Notes: a model not told the origin generated them from the letters alone. DNA of 64,000 nt from Mesostigma viride (GCA_009746045.1 RPFO01000104.1:1117076-1181075); one strand, 5' to 3'; positions 30,346 to 41,426 are shown, counted from the stretch's first letter. Program-made: numbers and translations.

Positions 30346-31737
30346 CACTTCTTTCTCGATTGCTGAACAGCCAAGTTAGCAGCATCAACCCGGCTGGTCA
30401 CCCGGCCGCGCGCGCTCCGTTCATCAGATATTCCATGGATGGCTCATTGATCATATCAGCCTTCATATACATACCGCTGCTGACTACCAGTTCCGTCATT
30501 GACGCACCACTAGCTGTACTAGAGCTAACTAAGTACTCCCACGTACACTTGGGTAGTTTAGCACCCAGACTATAAATGCCAGGCGATCGACACTCTTAGT
30601 GAGTAGTTTTTATGATGCGCCTGAGGTTTGCCTTCGGGCATAACAGAAGGCCGGACGTGGGAGTCCCTCGCCCCTTCTGATCTTCTGTGTAGCATATTCA
30701 GGAATTGAAATCACAAGATGCTCGGATCCTTGTTTCCCTACAGCAGGATTGTGTGTGTTCATTGATTTAGTTGTATATCAGCCTTGGATAATTAGCTGTG
30801 TTACAACATGTCAACCATATCAATTACCACCATGACTGGCAATGAATAGCTTGTTGTGAAGAGGCCCCGCAACTCGCAAGCGGCCAATGCACTTGGGGTC
30901 AGGGGGGGGGGGGGGGAACGGGGCCGGGAGTATCATAATTGTGTAAAGAATAAGAACTAGCCGTTTGCGACAATGCCGGAGCGCGTGTGCATTTTTGTTG
31001 TTTGGGGGGGGGGGGGGGGGAGAGGGGGGAAGGAAGGCGGGGAAGACACCCCCGACTATTCTCAACCGCTGGTCCCTGCGGAGAGGGGGGAATCATCAGG
31101 GATTCAGCCATTCAGGGGTCGTCCACCCAACCCCCTGTTATAGGGGGAGCCCCCCCCCCCCCCCTTTCCAAGCTGGGTTCTGATGGTTCTGCCCCCTGCT
31201 AACATGCGCCGTACGGGGGCTTCAACCGGCCTGGGGGGGGGGGGGAGCTAGGAGGGCTTCGAGCCTTCGCCCCCCACCAGGTGATCCATGCAGATGCAAA
31301 GAAGGGATAGGGGCGGTCGAAGCAGCTAGGGGGCATGGGGGGCATATATAAGGGGATAGACATAGCATGATTCGTACTAACACGACATCATCCCGGCCCA
31401 CCTTCTTGTTTGCTTTGTTCCTACTGCAGCAGCCTGGGATGGCGATCACTATACAAGGTTCGTTTTACATGAAGAATCCTGGTGTGATATATCATTGACC
31501 TGTAGCACACCTTTGCGTGCCTGCCCGTCATAACTCCTTGATGTGAAGCATGATCACTCGATCTGATAGCCTTTTCTTCAGTCACCCCTCGCATTGTTAA
31601 TTTTACCAAAGAATTGTGAGGCTGGGCGACCATCGCGACCACATGCAAACGATAAATAAAAGAAAAGATTTTAAATTATCAATTCCTGAGTGTACTCCCC
31701 TGTCGTTTTTCTATAGCCAAACAAACACAGAAAGCGT
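30346..31737. other. Interval between LINE copies; no gene seen
   Basis: No supported ORF. Four long G or C homopolymers stand out at about 30901-30916, 31002-31020, 31150-31164 and 31230-31243. These may be prone to quadruplex formation or assembly error. Confidence 0.4.
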
Positions 31738-31753
31738 AAATATATATTCTTTG

Positions 31754-32826
31754 GGTACAGCGCCACCTCCCTCGCGGCACTCCCTCGGTCGCCTCCGTTC
31801 AATCTCCCGCCGCATTCCCTGCTCGCGTCATCGATAAACACCAGAAAACCTACGCGGGTATTCTGCACACGGCTGATTGGATTGCTCTTTTCGCGGACCT
31901 CAACGCCCAGGGACGTGCGTGGCTGTTCTCGCTTTCCTTGCGGAGTGTGGGCTCGGCGTACCTTCGTGCTCTTCCCATGGCCCCCCCATTCGCCTTGGCT
32001 CCCAGCCACTACTCGGTGGCGCTCCGGCACCAGCTATTTGCCCCGCAGCCTCTTGTTCCGGCCGGGCGGCCTTGTGGTAGCTGTGGGCAGCCGCTGGATC
32101 CCACGGGGACTCACTACCTTGCCTGCATGGGGGGCCAACAGAATCAGAATTGGTATTTGTATTTGCACACTGTCCTCCTGACGGTGGTGCTCGCCATGAT
32201 TCGGTCGGTTTTCCCCCACGCGAACATCCGGTCCGAGGATGCGGATGGCGCTGCCTTCTATTCCCCCAACCACCGGCCTGACATCGTGGTGCTGGACTTT
32301 GAGGGGGGTGGCCGGCATCTGCTTATTGACGTTTCGGTGGCGCGGCCCTTGGCTCTTAGCCACGTGGCTGGGGCCTCCCTCACGGCAGGTTACACGGCGG
32401 ACCGGGCGGAGCGGGCCAAGCTCCTGGCCTACGGCGACGTCGGGCACCATCGTGTGGTGCCCTTTGTCCTGGAGGAGTTTGGGGCCATGGGGCCCCTGAC
32501 CTCCGCCTTCTTCAAGGAGTGTTGCCGGCTCCGGGAGGACCGGCTGGACCTGGAGGGCCAGCGGGCCCCATGGTCGGCGCGGACCTGGACGTCATATTGG
32601 CGTCAGCGCTTGTCGGTGGCGCTGACTCGGGCCATGGCGGACATCATGCTCCGCCGTACGCGGGCTGATTTTGCGGTGCAGCAGGGCTATTAGGTTCCTC
32701 CCGTTAGGCGTTTCCATTGGTCTTATCGTAGTATAGAGCTTTGACATGGCTCTGTATATAGGTTTATAGCTGGGCGTTTGCTTTGGTTTGAGTGATTTCA
32801 CTCTGCTGTAAGTAATTATATTTTTA
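31754..32826 (+). mobile_element. LINE copy E (5'-truncated)
   Basis: Matches copy A from about 24353 to its 3' end. A perfect 16-bp duplication, AAATATATATTCTTTG, flanks it at 31738-31753 and 32827-32842. The target duplication itself resembles the family's 3' flank (AATATATATTCATTG after copy A). Confidence 0.92.
31755..32693 (+). pseudogene. LINE E ORF, endonuclease end only
   Basis: Open from the truncation point to the TAG at 32691-32693. Contains the CCHC motif and the restriction-like endonuclease motif, but none of the RT core. Differs from copy A at only a few positions (for example GCGGAC for GCTGAC near 32639). Confidence 0.88.
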
Positions 32827-32842
32827 AAATATATATTCTTTG

Positions 32843-32965
32843 ACGTTTGTTTTCACTTTTGTTGCTTTCTGACGACAATGTAAGATCGGTTGATATTAGT
32901 TAGTTTCGGCTACGTCCTCTAGGTTTGTACGTCACACTACAACCAGATTCCAGCCGTGGTCAACC
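32843..32965. other. Short spacer between LINE E and LTR element 2
   Basis: Shares a TTGTTGCTTTCTGACGACAA stretch (near 32858-32880) with the region right of LTR element 2 (near 45337-45357). No gene. The 5-bp duplication CAACC is at 32961-32965. Confidence 0.5.
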
Positions 32966-33659
32966 AGTTAACGCCAAGCGCATTGGCGTGATCCTGATTT
33001 GGCATATCTCTACGATTCCAGCGGCACCGGAACGAGGTCATTCCGACAAGTATCAAGAAAGTTATGGCGTTCCGACTTCCCGGTCGCGCGCGAGCGCGAG
33101 CCGGCTGTTCTTCTAAGTCGGACGTGAATATTTGCCGACGACATATGGGGTCGACAGTAATTCCTGGGCTGACAGGAATTAGGTGCTGAACCTACGACGG
33201 TATTGGATTAATACGTCGTACGCAGGAAATAGGAACCTTAACCTGTGGTCTGTTGGTACCGCAGGCTTAGTCCTGGACTTCTAGGTGCAGATGCAATGGT
33301 CACTGTGGACTGTGCTCTGTGGTCACTGTACCTGTATGGCAGACCTACTGTATAGGAACTGGGCGCTGTACAGGTAGTGAATACTGTACCGGGAGTGTTA
33401 TTACTGAGCAGGCCTCCTAGGCTGCTCAGGACTAGCAAGCACAGTGCGCAAGTATATAAAGAATAGGCCAGTGCCAATTGGGCATCTCTTGCGAGCCCGC
33501 CTCACGTGTGTTGCCTTGACTTGGCAAACTCGTGTACAAGCCTCAAGTGTGTGAGCGCTGTAACATTATCCAATTTTAACAAAGCTCCGTTCCAACCACA
33601 TTCACACATTGCTGCATTGCAACCATATCCTATACATTGCGTTTATAAAAACGTTAACT
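32966..33659 (+). repeat. 5' LTR of LTR element 2
   Basis: 694 bp, AGTTAAC...GTTAACT. Contains TATATAAA at 33453-33460 and TGTAA near 33556, so promoter and polyadenylation signals are present. No TGG primer-binding site follows. Confidence 0.93.
33453..33460 (+). promoter_or_regulatory. TATA box in 5' LTR of element 2
   Basis: TATATAAA, 200 bp before the LTR end and 300 bp before the first ORF. The same box is in the right LTR near 44815. Confidence 0.55.
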
Positions 33660-33752
33660 CAAATTACAAGCAGTCTCGACGGAACGGCCAGGAGGGTCGT
33701 TGCTGTTTGCTGCGTGCAGCGTTGACGACGCGAGAAGCTCGTCAGGTGTCGA

Positions 33753-34676
33753 ATGGTGCAGGAAGAACAACGGCAGCAGAATTTCCGGTTTCCTCGGCAG
33801 TCTGCTGGTGGTTCCATTTCGCCTGAATTGCGTCGTGTGGTTCGAGATTTATCTTTATTGCTTTCAGATCGTCCACCTGTTAATCGCAACTTTGTGCAAT
33901 TCGTCGACGACCAGGTCGAGGATTGGGAGCGCATTCTGCAGCACGTCCGAACCATCGTCATTCCGGAGCACCGGAGCGTCGACGACATCGAGCAAGAACT
34001 GCACGGTTTGGTCGGGATCCAGACTGTGATTACCGCCTTAGTTGAGCGGGTGCGTGCAGAGTTGGCGGCCAGGCGAGGAGAAGCTGCGGAGCCAGCTGGT
34101 GCGGTGCGACACCAGTTCGTGCAGGCAGCAGCGGGTGCGGGTGTACAACGTACGTTCGCAGGCGTAATCGGCGACGAGGGTATTGCAGCGGGACCAGTTC
34201 GACGTGAGCGACGCGGGGCGGAGCGCTACAGGCGGCTGGCAGAGGTCGAGGCGGCTGCGGAAGCCATCACCGGAGGTCAGCGTGCGGCACGAGTCGGCAG
34301 GATTCCGGAGCGAGGGAGAGTTCCTTTTCAGGAACTGCCCCAACCTCTTCGCGTTCGTGTGACGCGTTGGGAAGAGTTCGCCCCTCTTGGTTACGACAGT
34401 GACCTTGAGGTGGGAGCTGTGGGGGTCGCTGGTCTAGGCGACGAGGAGCTTGGCGACCACGAGGTGCCAAGATACAATCCGCGGGGCGTTAACGACGGGT
34501 TGTCACCTGTCTACTACACTAACGGTGACGACGCTGTCATCGCGGGCCGACAGCGGGCCGACGACGGCGCAGCGGGTAGCAGGGTGCCAGAGCTTATCGT
34601 TGTGAGCGACAGCGACAGTGACAGCGACAAGGAGAACCAGGAAGCGCCCGCGGGTGACCGTGGTGGTCTTGACTGA
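33753..34676 (+). CDS. Extra ORF between 5' LTR and gag, LTR element 2
   Basis: 307 codons from ATG 33753, about 90 bp after the LTR, intact to TGA. Residues about 20-110 look helical (alternating Leu/Val with charged residues); the middle is Arg/Ala/Glu-rich; the C-terminus is acidic and ends in alternating Ser-Asp repeats and KENQ. I recognise no family. It is the first ORF of the presumed genomic RNA, upstream of a separate gag with its own zinc knuckle, so it is not simply Gag. Possibilities: an accessory element protein, a captured host gene, or an old N-terminal gag duplicate. Confidence 0.6.
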   Translation: MVQEEQRQQNFRFPRQSAGGSISPELRRVVRDLSLLLSDRPPVNRNFVQFVDDQVEDWERILQHVRTIVIPEHRSVDDIEQELHGLVGIQTVITALVERVRAELAARRGEAAEPAGAVRHQFVQAAAGAGVQRTFAGVIGDEGIAAGPVRRERRGAERYRRLAEVEAAAEAITGGQRAARVGRIPERGRVPFQELPQPLRVRVTRWEEFAPLGYDSDLEVGAVGVAGLGDEELGDHEVPRYNPRGVNDGLSPVYYTNGDDAVIAGRQRADDGAAGSRVPELIVVSDSDSDSDKENQEAPAGDRGGLD

Positions 34677-34713
34677 GTGGTAACACTTGTCAATTTCCTT
34701 TCTTGTTCAGTAG

Positions 34714-36676
34714 TCGGGGTTCTTTGAACGGAGTTTCTTCTATACGTGAATGCGGGAACAAGAGGCCGCTGGATGAGCGGCTTATAGGTCGTAGTGTTTA
34801 CTCGTAGCTGTTTGGCTAGAGCTTTTGTGATTAGTAGATGCAATATAGTGCATGGTTGAAAAATGAATTAAATAAAATGTGCGTTCCGCGCTTGGGTTGA
34901 TTATACCCGGGCGGAACGGGGCGTGAGGTGCAGTGCCCCTGAAAAGAACAACCTACGCATTATTTAATACTAGCCGTGCAGATTCGGGATATTCTACCCC
35001 CGGTCTGTACGGTTAGCGTCTTACTAGCATCCACTAAACATAAGGGTTTAATGACGTCAGTTAGCTAGGGATAAGGGAGGTTTTGCGACTAAAAGCCGCT
35101 CTGGCTGGTTTTGTCGGCCTCTTTCTTTGCTCGTTGTCGTTGCGGCGGCAGCCGCAGCTATGGGTGCTGCGGAGCAAAATCCCAAAAGCACTGGTTGCAC
35201 TGGCCACTTGGCCAGTGGTGAGACTTCCAGTTGTTAACCGGCCAGGCGTAGTTCCTCGCTCGGTTAACTAAAAGAAAAGAAAATGATTACCTCCGGTCCG
35301 CACCTTTTCCCCAGCTTGGGGTCTTTGGTGGGCCGGATGCCGTGACAGGTGCTCAACTGTCGCTTGGTCGGCCCAGTGCGCGAGCTGGTGCTCCGTACCT
35401 GGGGATGCTTGCACCCCGGGTTGGAGCCGGATGGCTGGCACTGGCGACCCGTGTCTCGGTCCGCGGCCTGCGGCTTTTTCTTCGGAAATTGCTGCTGGCC
35501 AGCAAACTTTGCAATTGCCTTCCGCCGAGGGGGGGGTGGTTGGGGCTGGGGACGGCGATGGGAAAAGCGCCTAAGCTAGAAATTTTTTCCCCACGCATAG
35601 AAACCTCGGGGGGAATGCGGTCTTGGCTGAACGGACTCTCGTTCAGCCAGGTGCCTGGGGCTGTGGCCTCGGGCATCCGGGCTGGCGGGGCCTGGGCTAG
35701 GTCCACGTTTTTTCTCGAAGCACCCCGGGTCTATGGGGAGACGGCCATAGCGGTACCGACTCGGGGCCCCGAGAGGGGTCATGATAGGCTGGCCGTGCGC
35801 AATCGCAGTGCAAATGCGCTGGGCCTTTTTGGGCCTGGCCATGCATCCACAGCCGCCGGGCACACGCCTCCCGATGTGGGGGGGCTCCCGTTTTGCGGCA
35901 GGGCGGTCACTTGTGACAACGAGCAAGGTGGAGTGCGGCTTCAAGGGAAAGCCAGGGCGGGGGTGATTGGGCAACGTACTTCATGAAGGGCCTTGAACGG
36001 CGTGCCTCCGGGCATGTCAATTAGTGTCACATGTATGCTTCCACTTATTGTTTTAATGAAGATGCTGGTTTTTGTGGGAGCTACGTGGGACATGAATCGG
36101 GGTTCTTTGAACGGAGTTTCTTCTATACGTGAATGCGGGAACAAGAGGCCGCTGGATGAGCGGCTTATAGGTCGTAGTGTTTACTCGTAGCTGTTTGGCT
36201 AGAGCTTTTGTGATTAGTAGATGCAATATAGTGCATGGTTGAAAAATGAATTAAATAAAATGTGCGTTCCGCGCTTGGGTTGATTATACCCGGGCGGAAC
36301 GGGGCGTGAGGTGCAGTGCCCCTGAAAAGAACAACCTACGCATTATTTAATACTAGCCGTGCAGATTCGGGATATTCTACCCCCGGTCTGTACGGTTAGC
36401 GTCTTACTAGCATCCACTAAACATAAGGGTTTAATGACGTCAGTTAGCTAGGGATAAGGGAGGTTTTGCGACTAAAAGCCGCTCTGGCTGGTTTTGTCGG
36501 CCTCTTTCTTTGCTCCCCACCCACCCACCCGTGTCTTGGTTGCCTCTAGGGCAACGTACTTCATGAAGGGCCTTGAACGGCGTGCCTCCGGGCATGTCAA
36601 TTAGTGTCACATGTATGCTTCCACTTATTGTTTTAATGAAGATGCTGGTTTTTGTGGGAGCTACGTGGGACATGAA
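34714..36676 (+). repeat. Imperfect tandem duplication in the leader of LTR element 2
   Basis: Unit 1 is 34714-36096 and unit 2 is 36097-36676, directly abutting. Each has the same 419-bp start (34714-35132; 36097-36515) and the same 128-bp end (35969-36096; 36549-36676). The middle is 836 bp in unit 1 and 33 bp in unit 2. The long middle is GC-rich and open in several frames (longest 35342-35986, plus), but I recognise no protein in it. Gag begins 66 bp after unit 2. Confidence 0.88.
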
Positions 36677-36741
36677 CTTATATTGCTTTAATTGCTGCTT
36701 AGCCACTTGGCTGGCTGTAGCAGATCTGAACAGGGGCCATC

Positions 36742-37920
36742 ATGAGTGAAGGTGCTATTGACCAACGAGGGCGCGGTATGGGCTACGAGCAGCGCGGCGC
36801 TGGGATGGATGGACGCGATGGACGCGATGGACGCGATGGACGCGGTGACGGCCAGGCGCTGGGAGACCAGGCTGCGCTGGCAGATGATCAGAGCCAAGGA
36901 TCCCAGGGCGGTCAGAACGCGCCAGCTGCAGATCAAGCAGCACCTAGGCGGCCGACCGTGGCTGAGGGGTACGCGGTGCTAAGCCAGTTTCAGTCCATCA
37001 AGGACAATTGGCAGCCCCGGGACGCGGAGAGGATGTTAGAGGACATGAACTTGTACACGGACATCTACACCGGTGACAAGCTTCGCATCCTGGCGTCTAG
37101 TGCCTACATAAGGCAGTCGGCGAGGCGGCTGTTCAAGTTTGTCCGGGAGCGACACACAGCGGGGGACACCTGGGCTGCGTTTATGACGCGACTCAGGGTG
37201 TTCCTGAGTGACAAGAGGACCATAGATGGTTCTCACCTGAAGCAAGAGTACCTGGACTACAAGCCCATCAAGGGGCAGCTAGTGGTCCACGCCTTTGAAG
37301 ACTTCGTCAAGCTGAGGGAGGACGCCATGGCCAAAGGGTTCTTCGTTGCAGATCGGATGGCCATGGGCGACTTTCTCAAGTCGCTGCAGCTGGATCCGGT
37401 CACCATGGATAATGTGACCATCCACATGCGACAGGTCCATGGCTGGGCAGCCATGACGGACCAGTTGTATGAGTGTTTCAGCGGCAAGTACGTAGGTGGT
37501 AAGCGCCCACGTCAAGGGGACGAGGAGGCAGCTGAACCTGCAGTTAAGTCCATGAGGGGATCGGGCCACGGGGGCCCAGCGTCCTCGAGAGGGCCTGAGA
37601 CCTCTTCAAGGGGTCGAGGAAGGTCCAGGAGGGGGCGTGACAGAAGGGCTGGACGGGGGACACCGCCGAAGTCGGGACATCCACAGTCCCAGTTTGACTT
37701 CAAGAGGGTGGGTGGTCCTCCCAAGGCTGGGCCCAGCAGTGGGACCTCACGGGACATCAGTCAGGTGGAATGTTATTTCTGCCAAGGGAAGGGTCACTTC
37801 AGGAATGAGTGTCCCTCGTACCTGAGGCAGGAAGGTCAGAGCAAGCCAGCTCAGGGTGGCAGCAAGGAGAAGGCTGGTCCATCCCAGGATAAGGGCAAGG
37901 GCAAGGCTGCTGATCATTGA
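36742..37920 (+). CDS. Gag of LTR element 2
   Basis: 392 codons from ATG 36742. The N-terminus has DGR repeats from a GGACGCGAT tandem tract (36807-36845). Residues about 70-255 form the helical capsid-like region. A basic Arg/Gly/Ser-rich stretch leads to a retroviral zinc knuckle at about residues 343-356 (CYFCQGKGHFRNEC; CX2CX4HX4C), followed by a Lys-rich tail. The frame is intact. The stop TGA (37918-37920) is followed by C and the same frame stays open into pol, so stop read-through could make Gag-Pol. Confidence 0.85.
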   Translation: MSEGAIDQRGRGMGYEQRGAGMDGRDGRDGRDGRGDGQALGDQAALADDQSQGSQGGQNAPAADQAAPRRPTVAEGYAVLSQFQSIKDNWQPRDAERMLEDMNLYTDIYTGDKLRILASSAYIRQSARRLFKFVRERHTAGDTWAAFMTRLRVFLSDKRTIDGSHLKQEYLDYKPIKGQLVVHAFEDFVKLREDAMAKGFFVADRMAMGDFLKSLQLDPVTMDNVTIHMRQVHGWAAMTDQLYECFSGKYVGGKRPRQGDEEAAEPAVKSMRGSGHGGPASSRGPETSSRGRGRSRRGRDRRAGRGTPPKSGHPQSQFDFKRVGGPPKAGPSSGTSRDISQVECYFCQGKGHFRNECPSYLRQEGQSKPAQGGSKEKAGPSQDKGKGKAADH

Positions 37921-38628
37921 CTTGAGCCTGCACACATCCCTGAACCCTGGAGGGTGCCCCCAGGGGTGTGTAATGTAGCTGCTAGTGACGGCAGTGAGGG
38001 GCAGCCCCATGCTCTAGTGACAGAGCCTATTGGACACGATGGGGCAAGCTTGGTTACCACAGAGAGTATGCCAGCTGTAGCTGCAGTGGTTACTCGCCAA
38101 CGTGCCCGCCATGGCGGTGCTGAGCCTGAGGTAGGACCTGGTGATGTGGACCCAGGTGGATCTCAGAAGCATTCTGACCGTGCAGGACTGGCACAGGATG
38201 GTCAGGATGAGGATAGGGCTGGAGACAGTCTGACAGGCACGACCCTGGTGCCTCCTGTACATAAGGGATCTGTACATACCTTGAGTGCTAATAATGACAA
38301 TAAAAGATTTTCTCTCTTGTATGACATTGCCTCAAGGTTGCATACCATGTTTGGCCATGCAGCTCAGTCTTTGCAAGTTGCTAGACGGCTGGGAGGAAGT
38401 GAGTTGTACTCCATCTGCCAACAGGTTGCTCAAGCTTGCAAGTGCAGGCTAGTTGCTAGAAAGCCCAAGCAGTCTCATGCCAGGACTCCTATTTTGCAGC
38501 CAGGCCATGTGCAGGTAGATATTCAGAGAATCAGGGGTTTGAAGCTGCTGGTGGCAGTGGACAGATATACCAAGTACAAGACCCTAGAGATCCTGCCTGA
38601 CATGGAGAAGCCTACATTGCTGCTCTGA
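37921..38628 (+). pseudogene. Pol of LTR element 2: linker, integrase zinc domain, start of core
   Basis: In the same frame as gag, open from directly after its TGA. An acidic, low-complexity linker (about 120 residues) is followed by the integrase zinc-binding motif (HTMFGH, then CKC) and the beginning of the core: VDIQ with the first catalytic Asp and AVDRYTKYKT. The frame ends at 38628, and the rest of the core is in the frame of 38631 onward, so a single-base indel lies near 38607. Confidence 0.75.
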
Positions 38629-40100
38629 AGTTGACAAGGAGCAGGTACCCTGGGTTGGAGTTGTTGCAGTGTGACATTCAGTTTGAGTGCTGTGAGAACC
38701 TGCCAGAGTTTCCAGAGTTGCTGATTACACCCAGGGAGAGCCACGGCCAGCAAGGGGTGGTGGAGAGAGCCATCCAAGAGATCAAGACTGTGCTGCTGGT
38801 GGAGAGGATTCCAAGGACGTCATCTGCCATTGTGACATCTGCATGGCTACGTTCTGTGGAGGATAGGCTGAACCTCAGGACTCCCATGTTCTTTGGTGAC
38901 ATTGCCATCAATCCTCTTATGCTGCATACCAGGATGCTGCCAGCTGATGCTGAGCAGGCATGGAAGGAGAAGCTAGAGGCCAAGTTCCTCAAGCTGAGGC
39001 AGAAAGACAAGGGCTGGAGTGTCCTAGAACCTAACGTTGGACAACAGGTTGTTGTGTGGAAGGAACCAAGCTTTCCAGGGAAACGTGGCAGCTGGCATGA
39101 TGGGGTGGTGACCCGAGTAGAAGCCGCTGGCCATAAGTGCTGGGTGGCCATTGATGGCTCCCAAGCAGTGCACCGTCTGTCCTGGTCAAAGATCCGTCCC
39201 CGGGGAGGTAATCAAGGAGACCTCTTCCAGGTGCCCGTTGGTGTACAAGGCGGGGGTGACGTGGAGCTTCCTGATCAGGGTGCTACAGCTGTATCGAGCC
39301 CTCAGGGTGACCCTGGCCCGGCCCCTGGGGTACCTTCACATACGGTGGTTGGGCAAGCAGGCGGACAGGCTGCACCTCCGGAACGGCCCGACACCAGGCC
39401 TAGGGGTGTGCGTCTATCAGATATTGTACAGGCTTTGCAAAGAGCCAAGAAGGAGCCTAAGGTGTCCAAGCTTGTCCAGTTGGATGAACCTGAGGTAGCT
39501 GCCATGGAGATAGATACCAATGCACAGGTTTCTGTCATGGGACCTCAGCATACAGGAGAACTGCTGGTCGGAGAACCAAGTTGCCCCTGGGTGTCTGATT
39601 TCAGTGGTAGGACGCATCTAAGGGTGTTGGGAGAGGTTACTGCCCCTGTCATGGGTGTGGATGTGACCTTCCTTGTCCTAGAGGACTATGATGGCCCTGT
39701 GATTTTGGGTCAGAATTTTCTGGGCAATCCTGGGATTTCTATCAGAGCTACAGCTCTGAGAAGAGATGGCTGGGGGATGATTCCCCTAGAAAATTTCAGG
39801 ACAACATTTCCAGTCAGGTGCAGGGCCAAGCCGGTCAAGGGTGTAAAATGGGATGAAGGGGAGGTGCCCCCAGCAGCCAGTTTGGTGATTCCAGCTGTGT
39901 TGCACCCCAGCAGTATTGGCATAACTCACAGGAGCCTTGCTGCACACTCTCCTTTGACATATGACCAGCTAGTCCAAGAGATGAGCTCGCCTACTTTGTT
40001 TGAGGCTTGGAAGCTCGCCTTCTCCAAGGCATTGGAGGAGTGGTTGCAGTTTGAGTGTGCTGCACCAACAGACAGACAGTATCAAGGAAGCTTGCTTTGA
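38610..40100 (+). pseudogene. Pol of LTR element 2: integrase core, C-terminus and retropepsin-like domain
   Basis: Continues the integrase core with LQCDIQF (second Asp) and GVVERAI (catalytic Glu), then a C-terminal domain (VVVWKEPSFPGKRGSW). After a Pro/Gly-rich linker comes a retropepsin-like domain: MEIDTNAQVSVMG, FSGRTHLRVLGEV, then GPVILGQNFLGNPGISI. The triad position reads DTN rather than DTG, while the ILG-x2-FL strand is well kept. The domain lies after integrase, as in element 1. The frame ends at 40100; RT continues in another frame from about 40080. Confidence 0.8.
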
Positions 40101-41426
40101 GATTTGTGCTGAAGAGGAAGGTTGTGGATGAGGTATCAGTGCCCCATGTCAGGCCTGTCCTGAATGAGTATCACGGCACGGGGAGTCTGCCAGGAGAGGA
40201 GCTGTACACGCCAGGGATGTTACACGACACATGGAGAATTTTGCTATGTCTCTACGTGGGGTTGCTGAACAGGGGAGCAGCTATGTCATCAGTGCTGCTG
40301 GACTTCAAGAGGGCATTTTAAAAATCTGATCCAGAAGTGGCCAGGAGGGTATGGAAGCAGGATGAGCCTTACTGTGTTGAGGTGCCTGCCATCTGGAAGC
40401 TGGAGCTGCATCAACAATTCCTGGTTATTCTGAAGGGCCTGGAAGGACTCAGGTCGAGCCCAATCATCTGGAGACTCACGCTGCAGGAAGCTCTGATCAG
40501 TGAGTGTGGCTTGAGAGTGTCTTCAGTTGATCCCTGTTTGCTGCTGGCCCAATGGGAGGGTCTGCCAGTGTATGCTAGTTTGCATGGAGATGATCTGCAT
40601 TTGCTAGCCCCCACGACCTGGCTGAAGAAGTTTATTCCTGTCATCAGTGGCAAGTTTTCACTGGGCAAGGAGCTGTGGCAGGAGCCCAACAAGCCTGTAG
40701 TGTTCTGTGGAATGCAGGCTACCCTGTTCAGGAGGGATGGGGAGTGGAGTATCAGGCTTCAGGCTGGAGGAGATTATAAACAGACCATTGTGAAGGCCTT
40801 GCCAGAGAAGATCACCCAGGCTGCAGGACCTGAGTTGAGAGGCATGTGGGCCTGGTTTGCCAGCATCTGTGGTCCGTCTTTGATGGTCCATAGCAGAATG
40901 CCTGATGAGGTGCTTGAGGATGAGAAGCCTCGAGTCATAGCCCGATTGGTGGAGAGTACCCCTGATCTGATTTTGTCTGGGATTGACTTTGCCCAGCCTA
41001 TCACCTTGGAGATCTTTGTTGACAGTTCCATGGATGCTCGCCAGGTTACCAAGGTCAGGGGGAGATCTGCTGCTCTGTTTGCTTTTTATCAGAGCAGGGC
41101 AAGTTTGTTCAGCTGGTACAGCAGACAGTCTGCAGAAGAGGGTCTGTATCAGTTCAGATGTGGCAGAATGCAGGGCCATATGCGAGGGGATCCAGTCCAG
41201 CTTGTACATAAAGGAGTTAATGCTGGAGCTGGCTTCAGTTACCCCTTGGACCTTGCAGATGGAGACGTTGTTGCTAACAGACAGCATGGGTATGGTCCAG
41301 TTTGTTCACAAGCAGTCGGCCAGAAGCCGGGACCTGGATTATTTGTTGCTGAAGGAGTTGGCCAATTTGGTTGACTTGAAGCATATCCCTGGCGAGGAGA
41401 ACCCTGCTGATGCATTGACCAAGCTG
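40080..41426 (+). pseudogene. Pol of LTR element 2: reverse transcriptase and RNase H
   Basis: RT motifs: LLDFKRAF, then an in-frame TAA (40319-40321) where element 1 has a Leu codon, then KSDPE, VDPCLLL and the active site LHGDD (about 40584), then FCGMQ. RNase H has VDSSMD and SWYSR; near 41130 the frame shifts to that of 40983-41525, which carries SSDVAECRA and the IPGEENPADALTKL box. So one nonsense codon and one indel disrupt it. At 41425 the gene is interrupted by a small LTR element; its last 29 codons resume at 43495. Confidence 0.82.

Noticed and set aside
33660-33680. Canonical tRNA primer-binding site in LTR element 2 (also next to 13122 in element 1)
   Set aside because: No TGG-initial sequence follows either 5' LTR; internal-tRNA priming, as in some copia elements, cannot be judged by eye.
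35342-35986. 214-codon ORF in the element 2 leader
   Set aside because: Open in several frames on both strands in GC-rich DNA, no recognised motif, runs into the direct repeat.
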